Shown: piece after piece, positions 27,650 to 36,350 of the stretch
Position numbering within the stretch: position 1 is the stretch's first letter
Layout: every line of letters starts with the position of its first letter
DNA from: Limnobaculum zhutongyuii
GTDB taxonomy: Bacteria > Pseudomonadota > Gammaproteobacteria > Enterobacterales > Enterobacteriaceae
DNA: 64,000 nucleotides
Assembly (NCBI RefSeq): GCF_004295645.1
Contig: NZ_CP034752.1
Coordinates: 1,054,001 to 1,118,000, forward strand
Reading direction: 5' to 3'
Notes under the pieces: generated by a model
What the model saw: the letters and a program-made list of their open reading frames with translations, nothing else
The model's database searches: none
What the model was told of the DNA's origin: nothing
Position numbers and translations under genes: made by a program

Positions 27650-28075
27650 GTGAAACCTGCAGCTCGTCGCCGCGCCCGCGAGTGCGCCGTTCAGGCGTTA
27701 TACTCCTGGCAATTATCCAAAAATGATATTGCCGATGTTGAATTACAATTTCTGACGGAACAGGATGTTAAAGATGTTGATTTAACTTACTTCCGTGAGC
27801 TGTTTTCTGGCGCGGCCACCCATGCGGGTGAACTGGATAAATTGATGGCACCTTATCTGTCCCGTACTCTGGATGAGCTGGGCCAAATTGAGAGAGCCAT
27901 TTTACGCGTTGCCGTTTACGAACTGAGCAAGCGTGAAGATATCCCTTATAAAGTCGTTATCAATGAGGCTATTGAGTTAGCCAAAATCTTTGGTGCTGAT
28001 GACAGCCATAAATTTGTTAATGGCGTACTGGATAAAGTGGTTCCTCGTTTGCGCGTACGTAACGCCAAGCAATGA
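27650..28075 (+). CDS. nusB: NusB, transcription antitermination factor
   Basis: 141 aa (E. coli 139). RNA-binding partner of NusE (S10) at boxA in rRNA operons. Starts with KPAARRRARECAVQALYSWQ, and ends with KIFGADDSHKFVNGVLDKV. The start codon is GTG at 27650 with GAGGGAAACCCT upstream. Between ribH and thiL as in E. coli. Confidence 0.97.
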   Translation: MKPAARRRARECAVQALYSWQLSKNDIADVELQFLTEQDVKDVDLTYFRELFSGAATHAGELDKLMAPYLSRTLDELGQIERAILRVAVYELSKREDIPYKVVINEAIELAKIFGADDSHKFVNGVLDKVVPRLRVRNAKQ

Positions 28076-28106
28076 GTCTTATCCTGATTCACCATTAAGA
28101 GTTCTG

Positions 28107-28131
28107 ATAAGGCCGGCAATGCCGGCCTTAT
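28107..28131 (+). terminator. Strong hairpin between nusB and thiL
   Basis: Perfect 11-bp stem ATAAGGCCGGC / GCCGGCCTTAT with an AAT loop. It is followed by TGTT only, so it may reduce rather than stop readthrough from nusB to thiL. Confidence 0.55.
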
Positions 28132-28159
28132 TGTTAAGTTCGACTGGAGTACCGCTATT

Positions 28160-29131
28160 ATGTCGTGCAGTGAATTTGACGTTATTGCCCGCTATTTCAA
28201 TCGGCAAAGTACCATTCGTAAAGACGTGTTGTTGGGGATTGGTGATGATTGTGCCTTACTTATCCCTTCACAAAAACAGTATCTGGCTATTAGTACCGAC
28301 ACACTGGTGTCCGGCATCCATTTTCTTCCTGATATCGATCCTGCTGATTTAGGCTACAAGTGTCTGGCGGTTAACTTAAGCGATCTGGCAGCGATGGGAG
28401 CCGATCCTGCCTGGGTTTCTCTGGCATTAACCTTGCCTGAAGTCGATGAACTCTGGTTAGCCAGCTTTAGCGAAAGCCTGTTTGGATTGCTGGACTACTA
28501 CGGAATGCAGCTAATAGGTGGTGATACCACTAAAGGTCCACTCAGCCTGACGTTAACCATTAACGGTTGGGTACCAATAGATAAGCAACTAACCCGCAGT
28601 GGCGCTAAGGCCGGACACTGGATCTACGTGACCGGCTGGCCCGGTGATAGCGCAGCCGGCCTGGCTATTTTGCAGGGTAAGCTGGAAGTCAAAAATCAGG
28701 AACAGCGAAACTATCTGGTAAAACGTCATCTCCGCCCCCAGCCGCGTATCTTAATGGGGCAGGGCATGCGTCAGTTAGCCACGGCAGCTATTGATATATC
28801 TGACGGTCTGTTACCGGATTTAGGTCATATTCTGAAAGCCAGCGGTTGTGGAGCCAGAATCCATCTCGATCGATTAGTCTTTTCATCAGCACTGACGGAC
28901 AACTGCAGCCGCGAACAGGCGATTCGCTGGGCACTGACCGGAGGTGAAGACTACGAACTATGCTTTACCGTACCAGAAGATAACCGTGGTGCTCTGGATA
29001 CTGCACTTTCTGGTTTAGGTATTCCTTATCACTGTATTGGGCAGATTACTGCCAATGGTGGATTGCAGTTGTTGGATGGGAATCGGACGGTGGAGTTTGA
29101 GGGGAGTGGGTATGATCACTTTCGTGAGTAA
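28160..29131 (+). CDS. thiL: Thiamine-monophosphate kinase
   Basis: Phosphorylates thiamine phosphate to the active cofactor TPP. 323 aa (E. coli 325). PurM-like fold with GIGDDCALL, STDTLVSGIHFL, AVNLSDLAAMGADP, GGDTTKGPLSLT, DISDGLLPDLGHI and TGGEDYELCF. In E. coli pgpA overlaps its end; here thiL is followed within 20 bp by repeat copy 2 and no pgpA. Confidence 0.97.
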   Translation: MSCSEFDVIARYFNRQSTIRKDVLLGIGDDCALLIPSQKQYLAISTDTLVSGIHFLPDIDPADLGYKCLAVNLSDLAAMGADPAWVSLALTLPEVDELWLASFSESLFGLLDYYGMQLIGGDTTKGPLSLTLTINGWVPIDKQLTRSGAKAGHWIYVTGWPGDSAAGLAILQGKLEVKNQEQRNYLVKRHLRPQPRILMGQGMRQLATAAIDISDGLLPDLGHILKASGCGARIHLDRLVFSSALTDNCSREQAIRWALTGGEDYELCFTVPEDNRGALDTALSGLGIPYHCIGQITANGGLQLLDGNRTVEFEGSGYDHFRE

Positions 29132-29149
29132 TATTAAGATTTGAGTAGA

Positions 29150-29398
29150 TTTCGTCCGCAAATAATGTCGTTTCTTTCTCAACGGCTGTGCGGCGGCCGA
29201 GCAAGAGGCGTTAAGGCGAACGCCTCCTGCACCTCCGCGCCTTCGCACACGAATTCAGGTCGCTATGTGACTACCTTCCTTCTTCGTTCGGCCTTAACGC
29301 ACCGGCATGGATTCGTTCCAGACGAAGCCATGCCTCGCCAAACATGGATGTTTGGCGTGCTACCCTCTCTCTCAGTCGTCAGCTGAATTCCAGTGCTC
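29150..29398 (+). repeat. Structured intergenic repeat, copy 2 (249 bp)
   Basis: Second full copy of the family seen at 13737 and 36351, same strand, 18 bp after thiL. Stems: P1 GAGGCGTT 29205-29212/AACGCCTC 29219-29226; P0 GAATTCAG 29251-29258/CTGAATTC 29383-29390; P3 GGCATGG 29304-29310/CCATGCC 29328-29334 with inner TTCGT/ACGAA; P4 GCCAAACA/TGTTTGGC at 29337-29356. Relative to copies 1 and 3, P3 and its inner stem have changed on both sides so that pairing is kept. A one-base insertion near 29295 breaks any shared reading frame, so the element is not protein-coding. Confidence 0.9.
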
Positions 29399-29422
29399 CT
29401 GAAGATCAAAAGATTGGTTAGT

Positions 29423-29445
29423 ATTCAGGGGCGTTGCCCCTGAAT
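29423..29445. terminator. Perfect hairpin after repeat copy 2
   Basis: 10-bp stem ATTCAGGGGC / GCCCCTGAAT with a GTT loop, 25 bp after the repeat copy and just before the GGTTTT tandem. No clean T-run follows on the plus strand (ATATATATTTGG). It could end thiL-side transcripts. Confidence 0.5.
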
Positions 29446-29453
29446 ATATATTT

Positions 29454-29525
29454 GGTTTTGGTTTTGGTTTTGGTTTTGGTTTTGGTTTTGGTTTTGGTTT
29501 TGGTTTTGGTTTTGGTTTTGGTTTT
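29454..29525 (+). repeat. Tandem hexamer repeat (GGTTTT) x 12
   Basis: Twelve perfect GGTTTT units over 72 bp, then a broken unit. Such a simple repeat can change length by slipped-strand mispairing, and its GG pairs could form two-layer quadruplexes. It lies in the non-coding gap between thiL and dxs. On the minus strand it reads as alternating Asn-Gln in a 125-codon ORF (29425-29802), which is not accepted as a gene. Confidence 0.95.
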
Positions 29526-29583
29526 GAGTTTTTTGTCTTTTAGCCGAATTCAATCGGAGGGAGAGATTGCCGTTGGGGTCGAC

Positions 29584-29774
29584 TTGGCGTAAGCCAACGA
29601 CAAACAGGCAAAGCCTGTTTGAACAGCGCTTGCGCTGGCCCGAAGGGCAAAACACCGAAGGTGTTTTGTAACTGCCCCTAGGGAATCTAGGCCCGACGCA
29701 CGCTAGGTTTAAGTACAGATGGTCTTCCGGCCGGGCACAGCGATCATATAACCACATAGCTATTACGGCCGGAA
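29584..29774. repeat. Array of short hairpins downstream of dxs
   Basis: Six small hairpins follow each other almost without gaps: TTGGC/GCCAA (29584-29597), AAACAGGC/GCCTGTTT (29602-29620), CAGCG/CGCTG (29624-29637), GCCC/GGGC (29638-29648), AAAACACC/GGTGTTTT (29649-29667) and CCTAG/CTAGG (29677-29691), several with GAA or AAA loops. A longer stem TTCCGGCCG 29725-29733 / CGGCCGGAA 29766-29774 follows. This has the look of a structured RNA or a composite intergenic repeat. It starts 40 bp from the dxs stop. No second copy was seen in the window. Confidence 0.7.
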
Positions 29775-29814
29775 TACCCTCAGAAGCCGATTTGCAAAAC
29801 AATCAGCCAAAGTA

Positions 29815-31680
29815 CTACTTATTACCCCATTCCCGATACTGCGCAACAATCCCCTCGGCATCAAGCCCTAACCCCGCCCGAACCTCATCCTGTCCACCCT
29901 GAGCGATAAACTCATCAGGTAAGCCAAGATTCAATACCGGAACTGCTTTACGATGCGCCATCAGCAGTTCATTCACACCACTACCGGCACCGCCCATAAT
30001 GGCGTTTTCTTCCAGTGTGATGAGTTCATCGTGGGACTCGGCAAGCTCAAGAATCAATGATTCATCTAACGGCTTAACAAAACGCATATCCACAACTGTC
30101 GCATTTAACTGCTCGGCAGCCTGTAGTGCGTCTGGCAACAAGGTACCAAAGTTAAGAATTGCTACTTTTTCACCGTTACGACGAACTTTAGCTTTCCCCA
30201 TCGGTAATATGGCAAGCGGTTCCAGTTCAACACCAATACCGTTACCTCGTGGATAGCGTACCGCAACCGGACCGTCCTGATAGTGATAGCCGGTATACAG
30301 CATTTGGCGACATTCGTTTTCATCGCTTGGGGTCATCACCACCATTTCAGGGATACAGCGTAAATAGCTGAGATCAAAAGCACCCTGATGGGTTGGGCCA
30401 TCGGCTCCAACAATGCCACCGCGATCGATGGCAAACATCACCGGGAGTTTCTGGATAGCCACATCGTGGATAACCTGATCGTATGCCCGCTGCAAGAAAG
30501 TAGAGTAAATCGCCACAACGGGGTTATATCCACCGATTGCCAGCCCGGCCGCAAACGTAACCGCATGCTGTTCAGCGATAGCAACGTCAAAATACTGATC
30601 CGGATATTCGCGAGAAAAACGCACCATACCTGAACCTTCACGCATGGCTGGCGTAACCGCCATTAGTTTTTTGTCATTAGCCGCTGTTTCACATAACCAG
30701 TCGCCAAATACGCTGGAATAGCTTGGATGAGCGCTACCGCCTTTTTGCTGAGTACCGGTTGCCGGATCGAACTTCGGCACACCATGCCAGCCAATAGGGT
30801 CTTTCTCTGCTGGCGCGTAGCCTTTACCCTTTTTGGTCATGATATGCAGTAATTGAGGCCCTTTCAGGCTACGCATATTTTTCAGGGTTTGGACCAGCGC
30901 CTGTACGTCGTGCCCGTCAACCGGGCCAATATAGTTAAAACCGAACTCTTCAAACAGCGTACCCGGTACCACCATACCTTTCAGGTGCTCTTCGGTGCGT
31001 TTAACCAGTTCTTTGATTGGCGGTAAGCCAGATAGCACCATCTTTCCGCTTTCGCGCAGAGTGGAGTAAAGCTTACCGGAGAGAATTTGAGCTAAATGAT
31101 TATTCAGAGCGCCGACGTTTTCTGAAATCGACATTTCATTGTCGTTCAGGATAACCAGCATATCGGGTTTAACGTCACCGGCGTGGTTCATGGCTTCAAA
31201 CGCCATACCGGCGGTAATTGCACCGTCGCCAATAACACAGGCAACGTGACGGCCTTTAGCTTCACGCTGGGCAGCAATAGCTAACCCCAGACTGGCACTG
31301 ATGGATGTGGAAGAGTGGCCCACTGACAGCACGTCATATTCACTCTCTTCGCGCCATGGAAAAGGGTGTAGCCCATCTTTTTGACGAATAGTGGGCATTT
31401 GATCGCGGCGACCGGTCAGGATCTTATGGGGATAAGCCTGATGGCCCACATCCCAGACGATATGGTCGAATGGCGTATTATAGACGTAGTGTAACGCCAC
31501 GGTCAGTTCCACGGTACCCAGGCCAGAAGCCAGATGACCGCTGGAGCGACTGACGCTGTTCAGCAGATATTCACGTAGCTCATCACAGAGCTTCGGTAGG
31601 TTATCTTTTGATATCAGGCGCAGGTCGTCGGGGCTATTAACTAACGCCAACAATGGATATCGATTTATATCAAGACTCAT
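29815..31680 (-). CDS. dxs: 1-deoxy-D-xylulose-5-phosphate synthase
   Basis: First enzyme of the MEP isoprenoid pathway: TPP-dependent joining of pyruvate and glyceraldehyde 3-phosphate; the product also feeds thiamine and pyridoxal synthesis. 621 aa (E. coli 620). TPP motif GDGAITAGMAFEAMNHAG at about residue 153, the catalytic His region VWDVGHQAYPHKILTGR, and the transketolase pyrimidine segment FDVAIAEQHAVTFAAGLA. Follows ispA by 38 bp; last gene of xseB-ispA-dxs. Confidence 0.97.
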   Translation of the reverse strand: MSLDINRYPLLALVNSPDDLRLISKDNLPKLCDELREYLLNSVSRSSGHLASGLGTVELTVALHYVYNTPFDHIVWDVGHQAYPHKILTGRRDQMPTIRQKDGLHPFPWREESEYDVLSVGHSSTSISASLGLAIAAQREAKGRHVACVIGDGAITAGMAFEAMNHAGDVKPDMLVILNDNEMSISENVGALNNHLAQILSGKLYSTLRESGKMVLSGLPPIKELVKRTEEHLKGMVVPGTLFEEFGFNYIGPVDGHDVQALVQTLKNMRSLKGPQLLHIMTKKGKGYAPAEKDPIGWHGVPKFDPATGTQQKGGSAHPSYSSVFGDWLCETAANDKKLMAVTPAMREGSGMVRFSREYPDQYFDVAIAEQHAVTFAAGLAIGGYNPVVAIYSTFLQRAYDQVIHDVAIQKLPVMFAIDRGGIVGADGPTHQGAFDLSYLRCIPEMVVMTPSDENECRQMLYTGYHYQDGPVAVRYPRGNGIGVELEPLAILPMGKAKVRRNGEKVAILNFGTLLPDALQAAEQLNATVVDMRFVKPLDESLILELAESHDELITLEENAIMGGAGSGVNELLMAHRKAVPVLNLGLPDEFIAQGGQDEVRAGLGLDAEGIVAQYREWGNK

Positions 31681-31718
31681 CCAAAACTCGTCTAAAATTA
31701 TTTGCTTAAATGTGCAGT

Positions 31719-32621
31719 TTAGTTATCTCGCTCGATAACAAAACCGGCCAGTGCTTCCAGCGAAGCCGTATTATAAGACTGTGATGCTAATTCCGATAGT
31801 GCATCCATCGCTTCCCGGTACAGATCCAGCGCTTTAGCCTGTGCGCCTTCGATTCCAAGCAGGGCAGGGTAGGTGCTCTTTTCGTGTTGTAAATCGGACC
31901 CCTGACGCTTACCCGTCTTCTCTGTAGCACCTACTACATCGAGAATGTCGTCCTGTACCTGAAAGGCTAAGCCAATGGCATTAGCATAGCGGTCCAGAAT
32001 TGGCAGGATAGCTTTACCGCGTTCACCAGCAGCCAGTGCGGCAAGGCGAATAGCGGAACGAATCAACGCGCCGGTTTTATGGCGGTGAATACGTTCCAGT
32101 TCTTCTAGATTCGTTTTTTTCTTTTCTGCTTCCAGATCCAGGGCCTGTCCGGCACACATACCGGCGGCACCGCTGGCACGGGCCAGTTCACTAATCATTG
32201 CCAGACGGGAAGTGGTTTGCACATCGGGCATTGATGCATCGCTCAGAATAGAGAAGGCCAGCGTCTGTAACGCATCACCCGCCAGAATGGCGTGTGCTTC
32301 ACCAAATTTAATATGGCAGGTTGGCTGACCACGACGTAAATCGTCATCATCCATCGCAGGTAAGTCGTCATGAATCAGTGAATAGGCATGAATACACTCA
32401 ATGGCTGCTGCCGGAGCATCCATATTTTCAGTACTTAAACCGAGCATTTCACCGGTTGCATAGACCAAAAATGGTCGCAGACGCTTTCCCCCCAGCAGGG
32501 CGCCATATCGCATGGCTTCTACTAAAGGTGCCTGATTGAACGGTAAGGTAGAAAGATAGAGTTCCAGCGCCCGATCAACACGCTGGCGATGTTCTGATTG
32601 AAGCTGAGTAAAAGATGACAT
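31719..32621 (-). CDS. ispA: Farnesyl diphosphate synthase (geranyltranstransferase)
   Basis: Condenses isopentenyl diphosphate with dimethylallyl and geranyl diphosphate to farnesyl diphosphate. 300 aa (E. coli 299). First Asp-rich motif in YSLIHDDLPAMDDDDLRRG, second in FQVQDDILDVVG, plus GGKRLRPFLVYATGE. Its ATG shares one base with the xseB stop (TGATG), so translation is coupled. Confidence 0.97.
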   Translation of the reverse strand: MSSFTQLQSEHRQRVDRALELYLSTLPFNQAPLVEAMRYGALLGGKRLRPFLVYATGEMLGLSTENMDAPAAAIECIHAYSLIHDDLPAMDDDDLRRGQPTCHIKFGEAHAILAGDALQTLAFSILSDASMPDVQTTSRLAMISELARASGAAGMCAGQALDLEAEKKKTNLEELERIHRHKTGALIRSAIRLAALAAGERGKAILPILDRYANAIGLAFQVQDDILDVVGATEKTGKRQGSDLQHEKSTYPALLGIEGAQAKALDLYREAMDALSELASQSYNTASLEALAGFVIERDN

Positions 32622-32872
32622 CAGGCTTCATCCTGATTAAAAGGAGACAACGGGGCTTCAGGATCGCTGTTTAACAGGATCTGAACCCGTTGTTCAGCCT
32701 GTTGTAATTGCTGTTGACCCTGACGCGCCAGCTGAATACCGCGCTCAAACTCGTTTAATGCTTCTTCCAGTGGGAGGTCGCCATTTTCAAGACGATTCAC
32801 AATTTGTTCCAGCTCACCTAATGCAGTTTCAAAACTGGCTGGCTGAGGCGTTTTTTTCGGCATTTTTGGCAT
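32621..32872 (-). CDS. xseB: Exodeoxyribonuclease VII small subunit
   Basis: 83 aa (E. coli 80). Small subunit of ExoVII, which trims single-stranded DNA. Helical with ASFETALGELEQIVNRLE and ALNEFERGIQLARQGQQQL. First gene of the leftward xseB-ispA-dxs operon. A second ATG three codons in (32863) is also possible. Confidence 0.95.
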   Translation of the reverse strand: MPKMPKKTPQPASFETALGELEQIVNRLENGDLPLEEALNEFERGIQLARQGQQQLQQAEQRVQILLNSDPEAPLSPFNQDEA

Positions 32873-33152
32873 ATCTAATAGTGGCTTCGATTAAATGTTA
32901 TCTTTAATAAATAACCGCATTAGCGGGCTTTGAAAGCATCAACCCGTGCAAATTCAGCAAGGATGCAGGACATTGCACCGATAATACACCGCTCATACCA
33001 ACGATGCTGATTATTTTGTCGGCTATGGTTAAATAATACCTAAGTTATAAGCTGGAGTTTACCATTAAATGACTCATAAAAATGATAATTAACCATGAAA
33101 TTGTGCAGTGGTACATATTATCAATATTTTACTCATAAGGAGTGAGGCCCGA

Positions 33153-33257
33153 ATGGCAGGGGCTGGGAAGAGAAATTCTACTGAAAGTCATAATCCCCTA
33201 CAGTTGGTTGGTGTTAATTCCTTCACTCGGGCACTACACTGGTTTTATCTCAATTGA
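33153..33257 (+). CDS. Possible 34-codon leader ORF before selO
   Basis: ATG at 33153, with AAGGAG ten bases upstream (33138-33143), opens a 34-codon frame that ends at TGA 33255-33257, five bases before the selO ATG at 33263. It has the best ribosome site of the region, while selO itself has none, so ribosomes ending the short frame could restart at selO. The peptide (starts MAGAGKRNSTESHNP) was not recognised. Purely sequence-based; may be chance. Confidence 0.3.
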   Translation: MAGAGKRNSTESHNPLQLVGVNSFTRALHWFYLN

Positions 33258-33262
33258 TATCG

Positions 33263-34729
33263 ATGCCAGTGCCAACTATGTCAACTATGCCAAAATTTAT
33301 TCATTCCTATTACGATGAACTACCGGGTTTTTATTCCGAGTTACTGCCAACGCCGCTGAGTCAGGCTCGGTTGCTATATCACAGTAAACCCTTAGCAAAA
33401 GAGCTGGGGTTGGAGGACTCACTGTTTTCCGGTGATAACCAGAAAATATGGTCAGGGGAAACGTTACTGGCAGGAATGAAACCGCTGGCTCAGGTATACA
33501 GCGGCCATCAGTTTGGCGTTTGGGCCGGACAACTGGGTGATGGTCGTGGAATTTTATTGGGCGAGCAACTAACCGACAGCGGAAAAAAGATGGACTGGCA
33601 TCTGAAAGGTGCAGGTCTGACGCCCTACTCGCGTATGGGGGATGGCAGGGCCGTACTGCGATCGGTAGTCAGGGAGTTTTTAGCTTCAGAGGCACTTCAT
33701 TATTTAGGTATACCAACTACCCGTGCATTATCCATTGTGACCAGTGAACAACCGGTGTTTCGCGAACAGCCTGAGCCGGGAGCGATGTTAATGCGAATTT
33801 CCGAAAGCCATATTCGCTTTGGTCATTTCGAACATTTCTATCGCCGTAATCAGCAGGAGCAGGTGCAGCAATTGGCGGATTACGCGATTCGACACCATTG
33901 GCCTCAATGGCTGGAGCAACCAGAACGCTACTTCCTCTGGTTTAAAGATATTGCTGAGCGAACGGCTGAAATGATCGCACTCTGGCAGTCAGTAGGCTTT
34001 GCTCATGGCGTTATGAACACTGACAATATGTCGATTTTGGGCATCACTATTGATTTTGGTCCCTATGGTTTTCTGGATGATTACTCTCCGGAATACATCT
34101 GTAACCATAGTGATTATCAGGGGCGCTATGCCTTTAGTAATCAACCTGCGGTGGCTTACTGGAATTTACACCGATTGGCGAATGCTCTGTCTGGTTTAAT
34201 GACGATGGAACAACTACAGGCTGGTTTAGCCGCATATGAACCCGCGTTGATGGCAGCCTATGGTCGATTGATGAGGGCAAAACTGGGCTTTTTCACTCAG
34301 GATCCACAGGATAATGATCTGTTGAATCAGCTGTTAGATATGATGGCAAAAGAGAAGCGCGATTATACCCATACTTTCCGTTTGTTAAGCGATGTTGAGC
34401 AAGCAAGTACAAATATAGCCTTGCGTGATGAGTTTATTGACCGTCAGAATTTTGATAGTTGGTATCAGGCATGGCGTAAGCGTCTGCAGCAGGAACAGGT
34501 GGATGATGCACAGCGTCAACAGGTAATGAAAAACGCTAATCCGCAGCGAATATTACGTAATTATCTGGCCCAAAAAGCGATAGAAGCGGCTGAAAAAGAA
34601 GATATCAGCGTGCTGGCCCATATTCATCAAGGATTAATGAATCCTTATGCCGACTCCCCGGAATTTAGTGATTTAGCCGAGCTTCCACCAGACTGGGGAA
34701 AACGACTGGAAATCTCCTGTTCCAGCTAA
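33263..34729 (+). CDS. selO: SelO/YdiU protein adenylyltransferase (pseudokinase-fold AMPylase)
   Basis: A 488-residue protein that matches E. coli YdiU/SelO across its length, from memory: PLAQVYSGHQFGVWAGQLGD, GAGLTPYSRMGDGRAVLRS, HGVMNTDNMSI, DFGPYGFLDDY and the C-terminus KRLEISCSS with the redox Cys that is Sec in animal SelO. It transfers AMP to Ser, Thr or Tyr of proteins and is linked to oxidative stress. Three in-frame ATGs (33263, 33278, 33287) lack ribosome sites; homology would fit 33287 best, while the upstream short frame fits 33263. In E. coli it lies far from thiI, so this is a different neighbourhood. Confidence 0.93.
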   Translation: MPVPTMSTMPKFIHSYYDELPGFYSELLPTPLSQARLLYHSKPLAKELGLEDSLFSGDNQKIWSGETLLAGMKPLAQVYSGHQFGVWAGQLGDGRGILLGEQLTDSGKKMDWHLKGAGLTPYSRMGDGRAVLRSVVREFLASEALHYLGIPTTRALSIVTSEQPVFREQPEPGAMLMRISESHIRFGHFEHFYRRNQQEQVQQLADYAIRHHWPQWLEQPERYFLWFKDIAERTAEMIALWQSVGFAHGVMNTDNMSILGITIDFGPYGFLDDYSPEYICNHSDYQGRYAFSNQPAVAYWNLHRLANALSGLMTMEQLQAGLAAYEPALMAAYGRLMRAKLGFFTQDPQDNDLLNQLLDMMAKEKRDYTHTFRLLSDVEQASTNIALRDEFIDRQNFDSWYQAWRKRLQQEQVDDAQRQQVMKNANPQRILRNYLAQKAIEAAEKEDISVLAHIHQGLMNPYADSPEFSDLAELPPDWGKRLEISCSS

Positions 34730-34867
34730 TCTCAGATAGAAATCCATGAAATATTCTTCCGGCGCAGATTGTTTAGTGCGCCGATTGCCTTTCCGGGTGT
34801 ATACTCCACGCCCAGAAATCTATCATCCTTTTCATTCGATTTAACGACGTAAGTACTCGCAACTATC

Positions 34868-36322
34868 ATGAAGTTTATCATTAAGCTGTTCCCTGAAATT
34901 ACTATCAAAAGCCAGTCTGTGCGTATGCGCTTTATCAAAATTCTGACCGGAAACGTGCGTAACGTTTTAAGGCAGCGTATTGAGGAGTGTGCGGTGGTTC
35001 GCCATTGGGACTTTCTGGAAGTCAGAACCAAAGATCCGGCTAACGGCCCGATTATTCGGGATGCACTGACGCGAATTCCTGGTATTCATCACATTCTTGA
35101 AGTGGATGAAACCCCCTATACCGATATGCACAATATCTTCGAACAGACACTGGCGAACTATCGTGAACAGTTAGAAGGTAAAACGTTTTGTGTGCGGGTG
35201 AAACGCCGAGGCAAACAAGATTTTAACTCTCAGGATGTGGAACGCTACGTTGGTGGTGGTTTAAACCAGCATATTGAGTCGGCAAAAGTGAATCTGACTA
35301 ACCCTGACGTGACTGTACGTTTAGAGATCGAAGACGATCGCCTGATTATGGTACAGGCTCGTTATGAAGGTCTGGGTGGTTTCCCTATTGGTACTCAGGA
35401 AGATGTACTGTCACTGATTTCCGGTGGTTTCGACTCTGGTGTTTCCAGCTATATGCTGATGCGCCGTGGTTGCCGGGTTCATTACTGCTTCTTCAATTTA
35501 GGTGGTGCAACCCATGAAATTGGGGTTAAGCAGGTAGCTCACTATATCTGGAGTCGGTTTGGTAGCTCCCATAAGGTTCGCTTTATTTCCGTTGATTTTG
35601 CTCCGGTGGTGAGTGAAATTCTGGAAAAAGTGGATGATGGCCAAATGGGCGTGGTGCTTAAACGTATGATGGTCAGAGCTTCTTCAGCGATTGCTGAGCG
35701 CTATGGTGTTCAGGCGATTGTCACCGGTGAAGCATTGGGTCAGGTTTCCAGCCAAACCTTAACCAACCTGCGTTTAATTGATAATGCCTCCGATACGCTG
35801 ATTCTGCGTCCGCTGATTTCCCATGATAAAGAGCACATTATTAATATGGCTCGCCAGATTGGTACCGAAGATTTTGCCAAAACTATGCCTGAGTTTTGCG
35901 GTGTGATCTCAAAAAGCCCAACGGTGAAGGCTGTGAAGGCTAAGATTGAGGCTGAAGAGGCAAACTTTGACTTCGGTATTCTGGATAAAGTTGTTGAGCA
36001 GGCGGTGAATATTGATATTCGCCAAATAGCAGAACAGACCCAACAGCAAATCACTGAAGTAGAAACGGTAGCCGCGTTTGGCAGTAATGATGTGATTATC
36101 GATATTCGTTCATCAGACGAGCATGAAACCAGCCCGCTGAAGTTGAATGAAGTTAGCATAAAACATATTCCGTTCTACAAGTTGGGAACCGCTTTTAGCG
36201 AACTGGATAAATCTAAAACCTATCTGCTGTATTGCGATCGTGGTGTGATGAGCCGTTTGCAGGCGCTGTATTTGCAGGAGCAGGGGTATAGTAATGTGAA
36301 GGTTTATCGCACACAGCGATAA
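34868..36322 (+). CDS. thiI: ThiI, tRNA 4-thiouridine synthetase / thiamine sulfur carrier
   Basis: 484 aa (E. coli 482). THUMP domain in residues 60-165, PP-loop ATP site SGGFDSGVSSYMLMRRG near residue 180, the conserved Cys in PEFCGVISKSP, and a C-terminal rhodanese domain with the persulfide Cys in YLLYCDRGVMSRLQALYL. It makes s4U8 in tRNA and gives sulfur for the thiazole of thiamine. Followed 28 bp later by repeat copy 3. Confidence 0.97.
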   Translation: MKFIIKLFPEITIKSQSVRMRFIKILTGNVRNVLRQRIEECAVVRHWDFLEVRTKDPANGPIIRDALTRIPGIHHILEVDETPYTDMHNIFEQTLANYREQLEGKTFCVRVKRRGKQDFNSQDVERYVGGGLNQHIESAKVNLTNPDVTVRLEIEDDRLIMVQARYEGLGGFPIGTQEDVLSLISGGFDSGVSSYMLMRRGCRVHYCFFNLGGATHEIGVKQVAHYIWSRFGSSHKVRFISVDFAPVVSEILEKVDDGQMGVVLKRMMVRASSAIAERYGVQAIVTGEALGQVSSQTLTNLRLIDNASDTLILRPLISHDKEHIINMARQIGTEDFAKTMPEFCGVISKSPTVKAVKAKIEAEEANFDFGILDKVVEQAVNIDIRQIAEQTQQQITEVETVAAFGSNDVIIDIRSSDEHETSPLKLNEVSIKHIPFYKLGTAFSELDKSKTYLLYCDRGVMSRLQALYLQEQGYSNVKVYRTQR

Positions 36323-36350
36323 ATGAATGTTTCTGTACGTGCAGAGTTTG

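Noticed and set aside
29141..29386. 81-codon ORF in repeat copy 2
   Set aside because: Different frame from the ORFs in the other copies, starts before the element at a weak site, and has no ribosome site.
29454..29525. Possible CRISPR-like array
   Set aside because: Units are six bases without spacers, so it is a simple tandem repeat.
29425..29802. 125-codon minus-strand ORF with a long Asn-Gln tract
   Set aside because: It is made from the GGTTTT tandem and the hairpin array; no ribosome site, and the folding of the DNA explains the sequence better.
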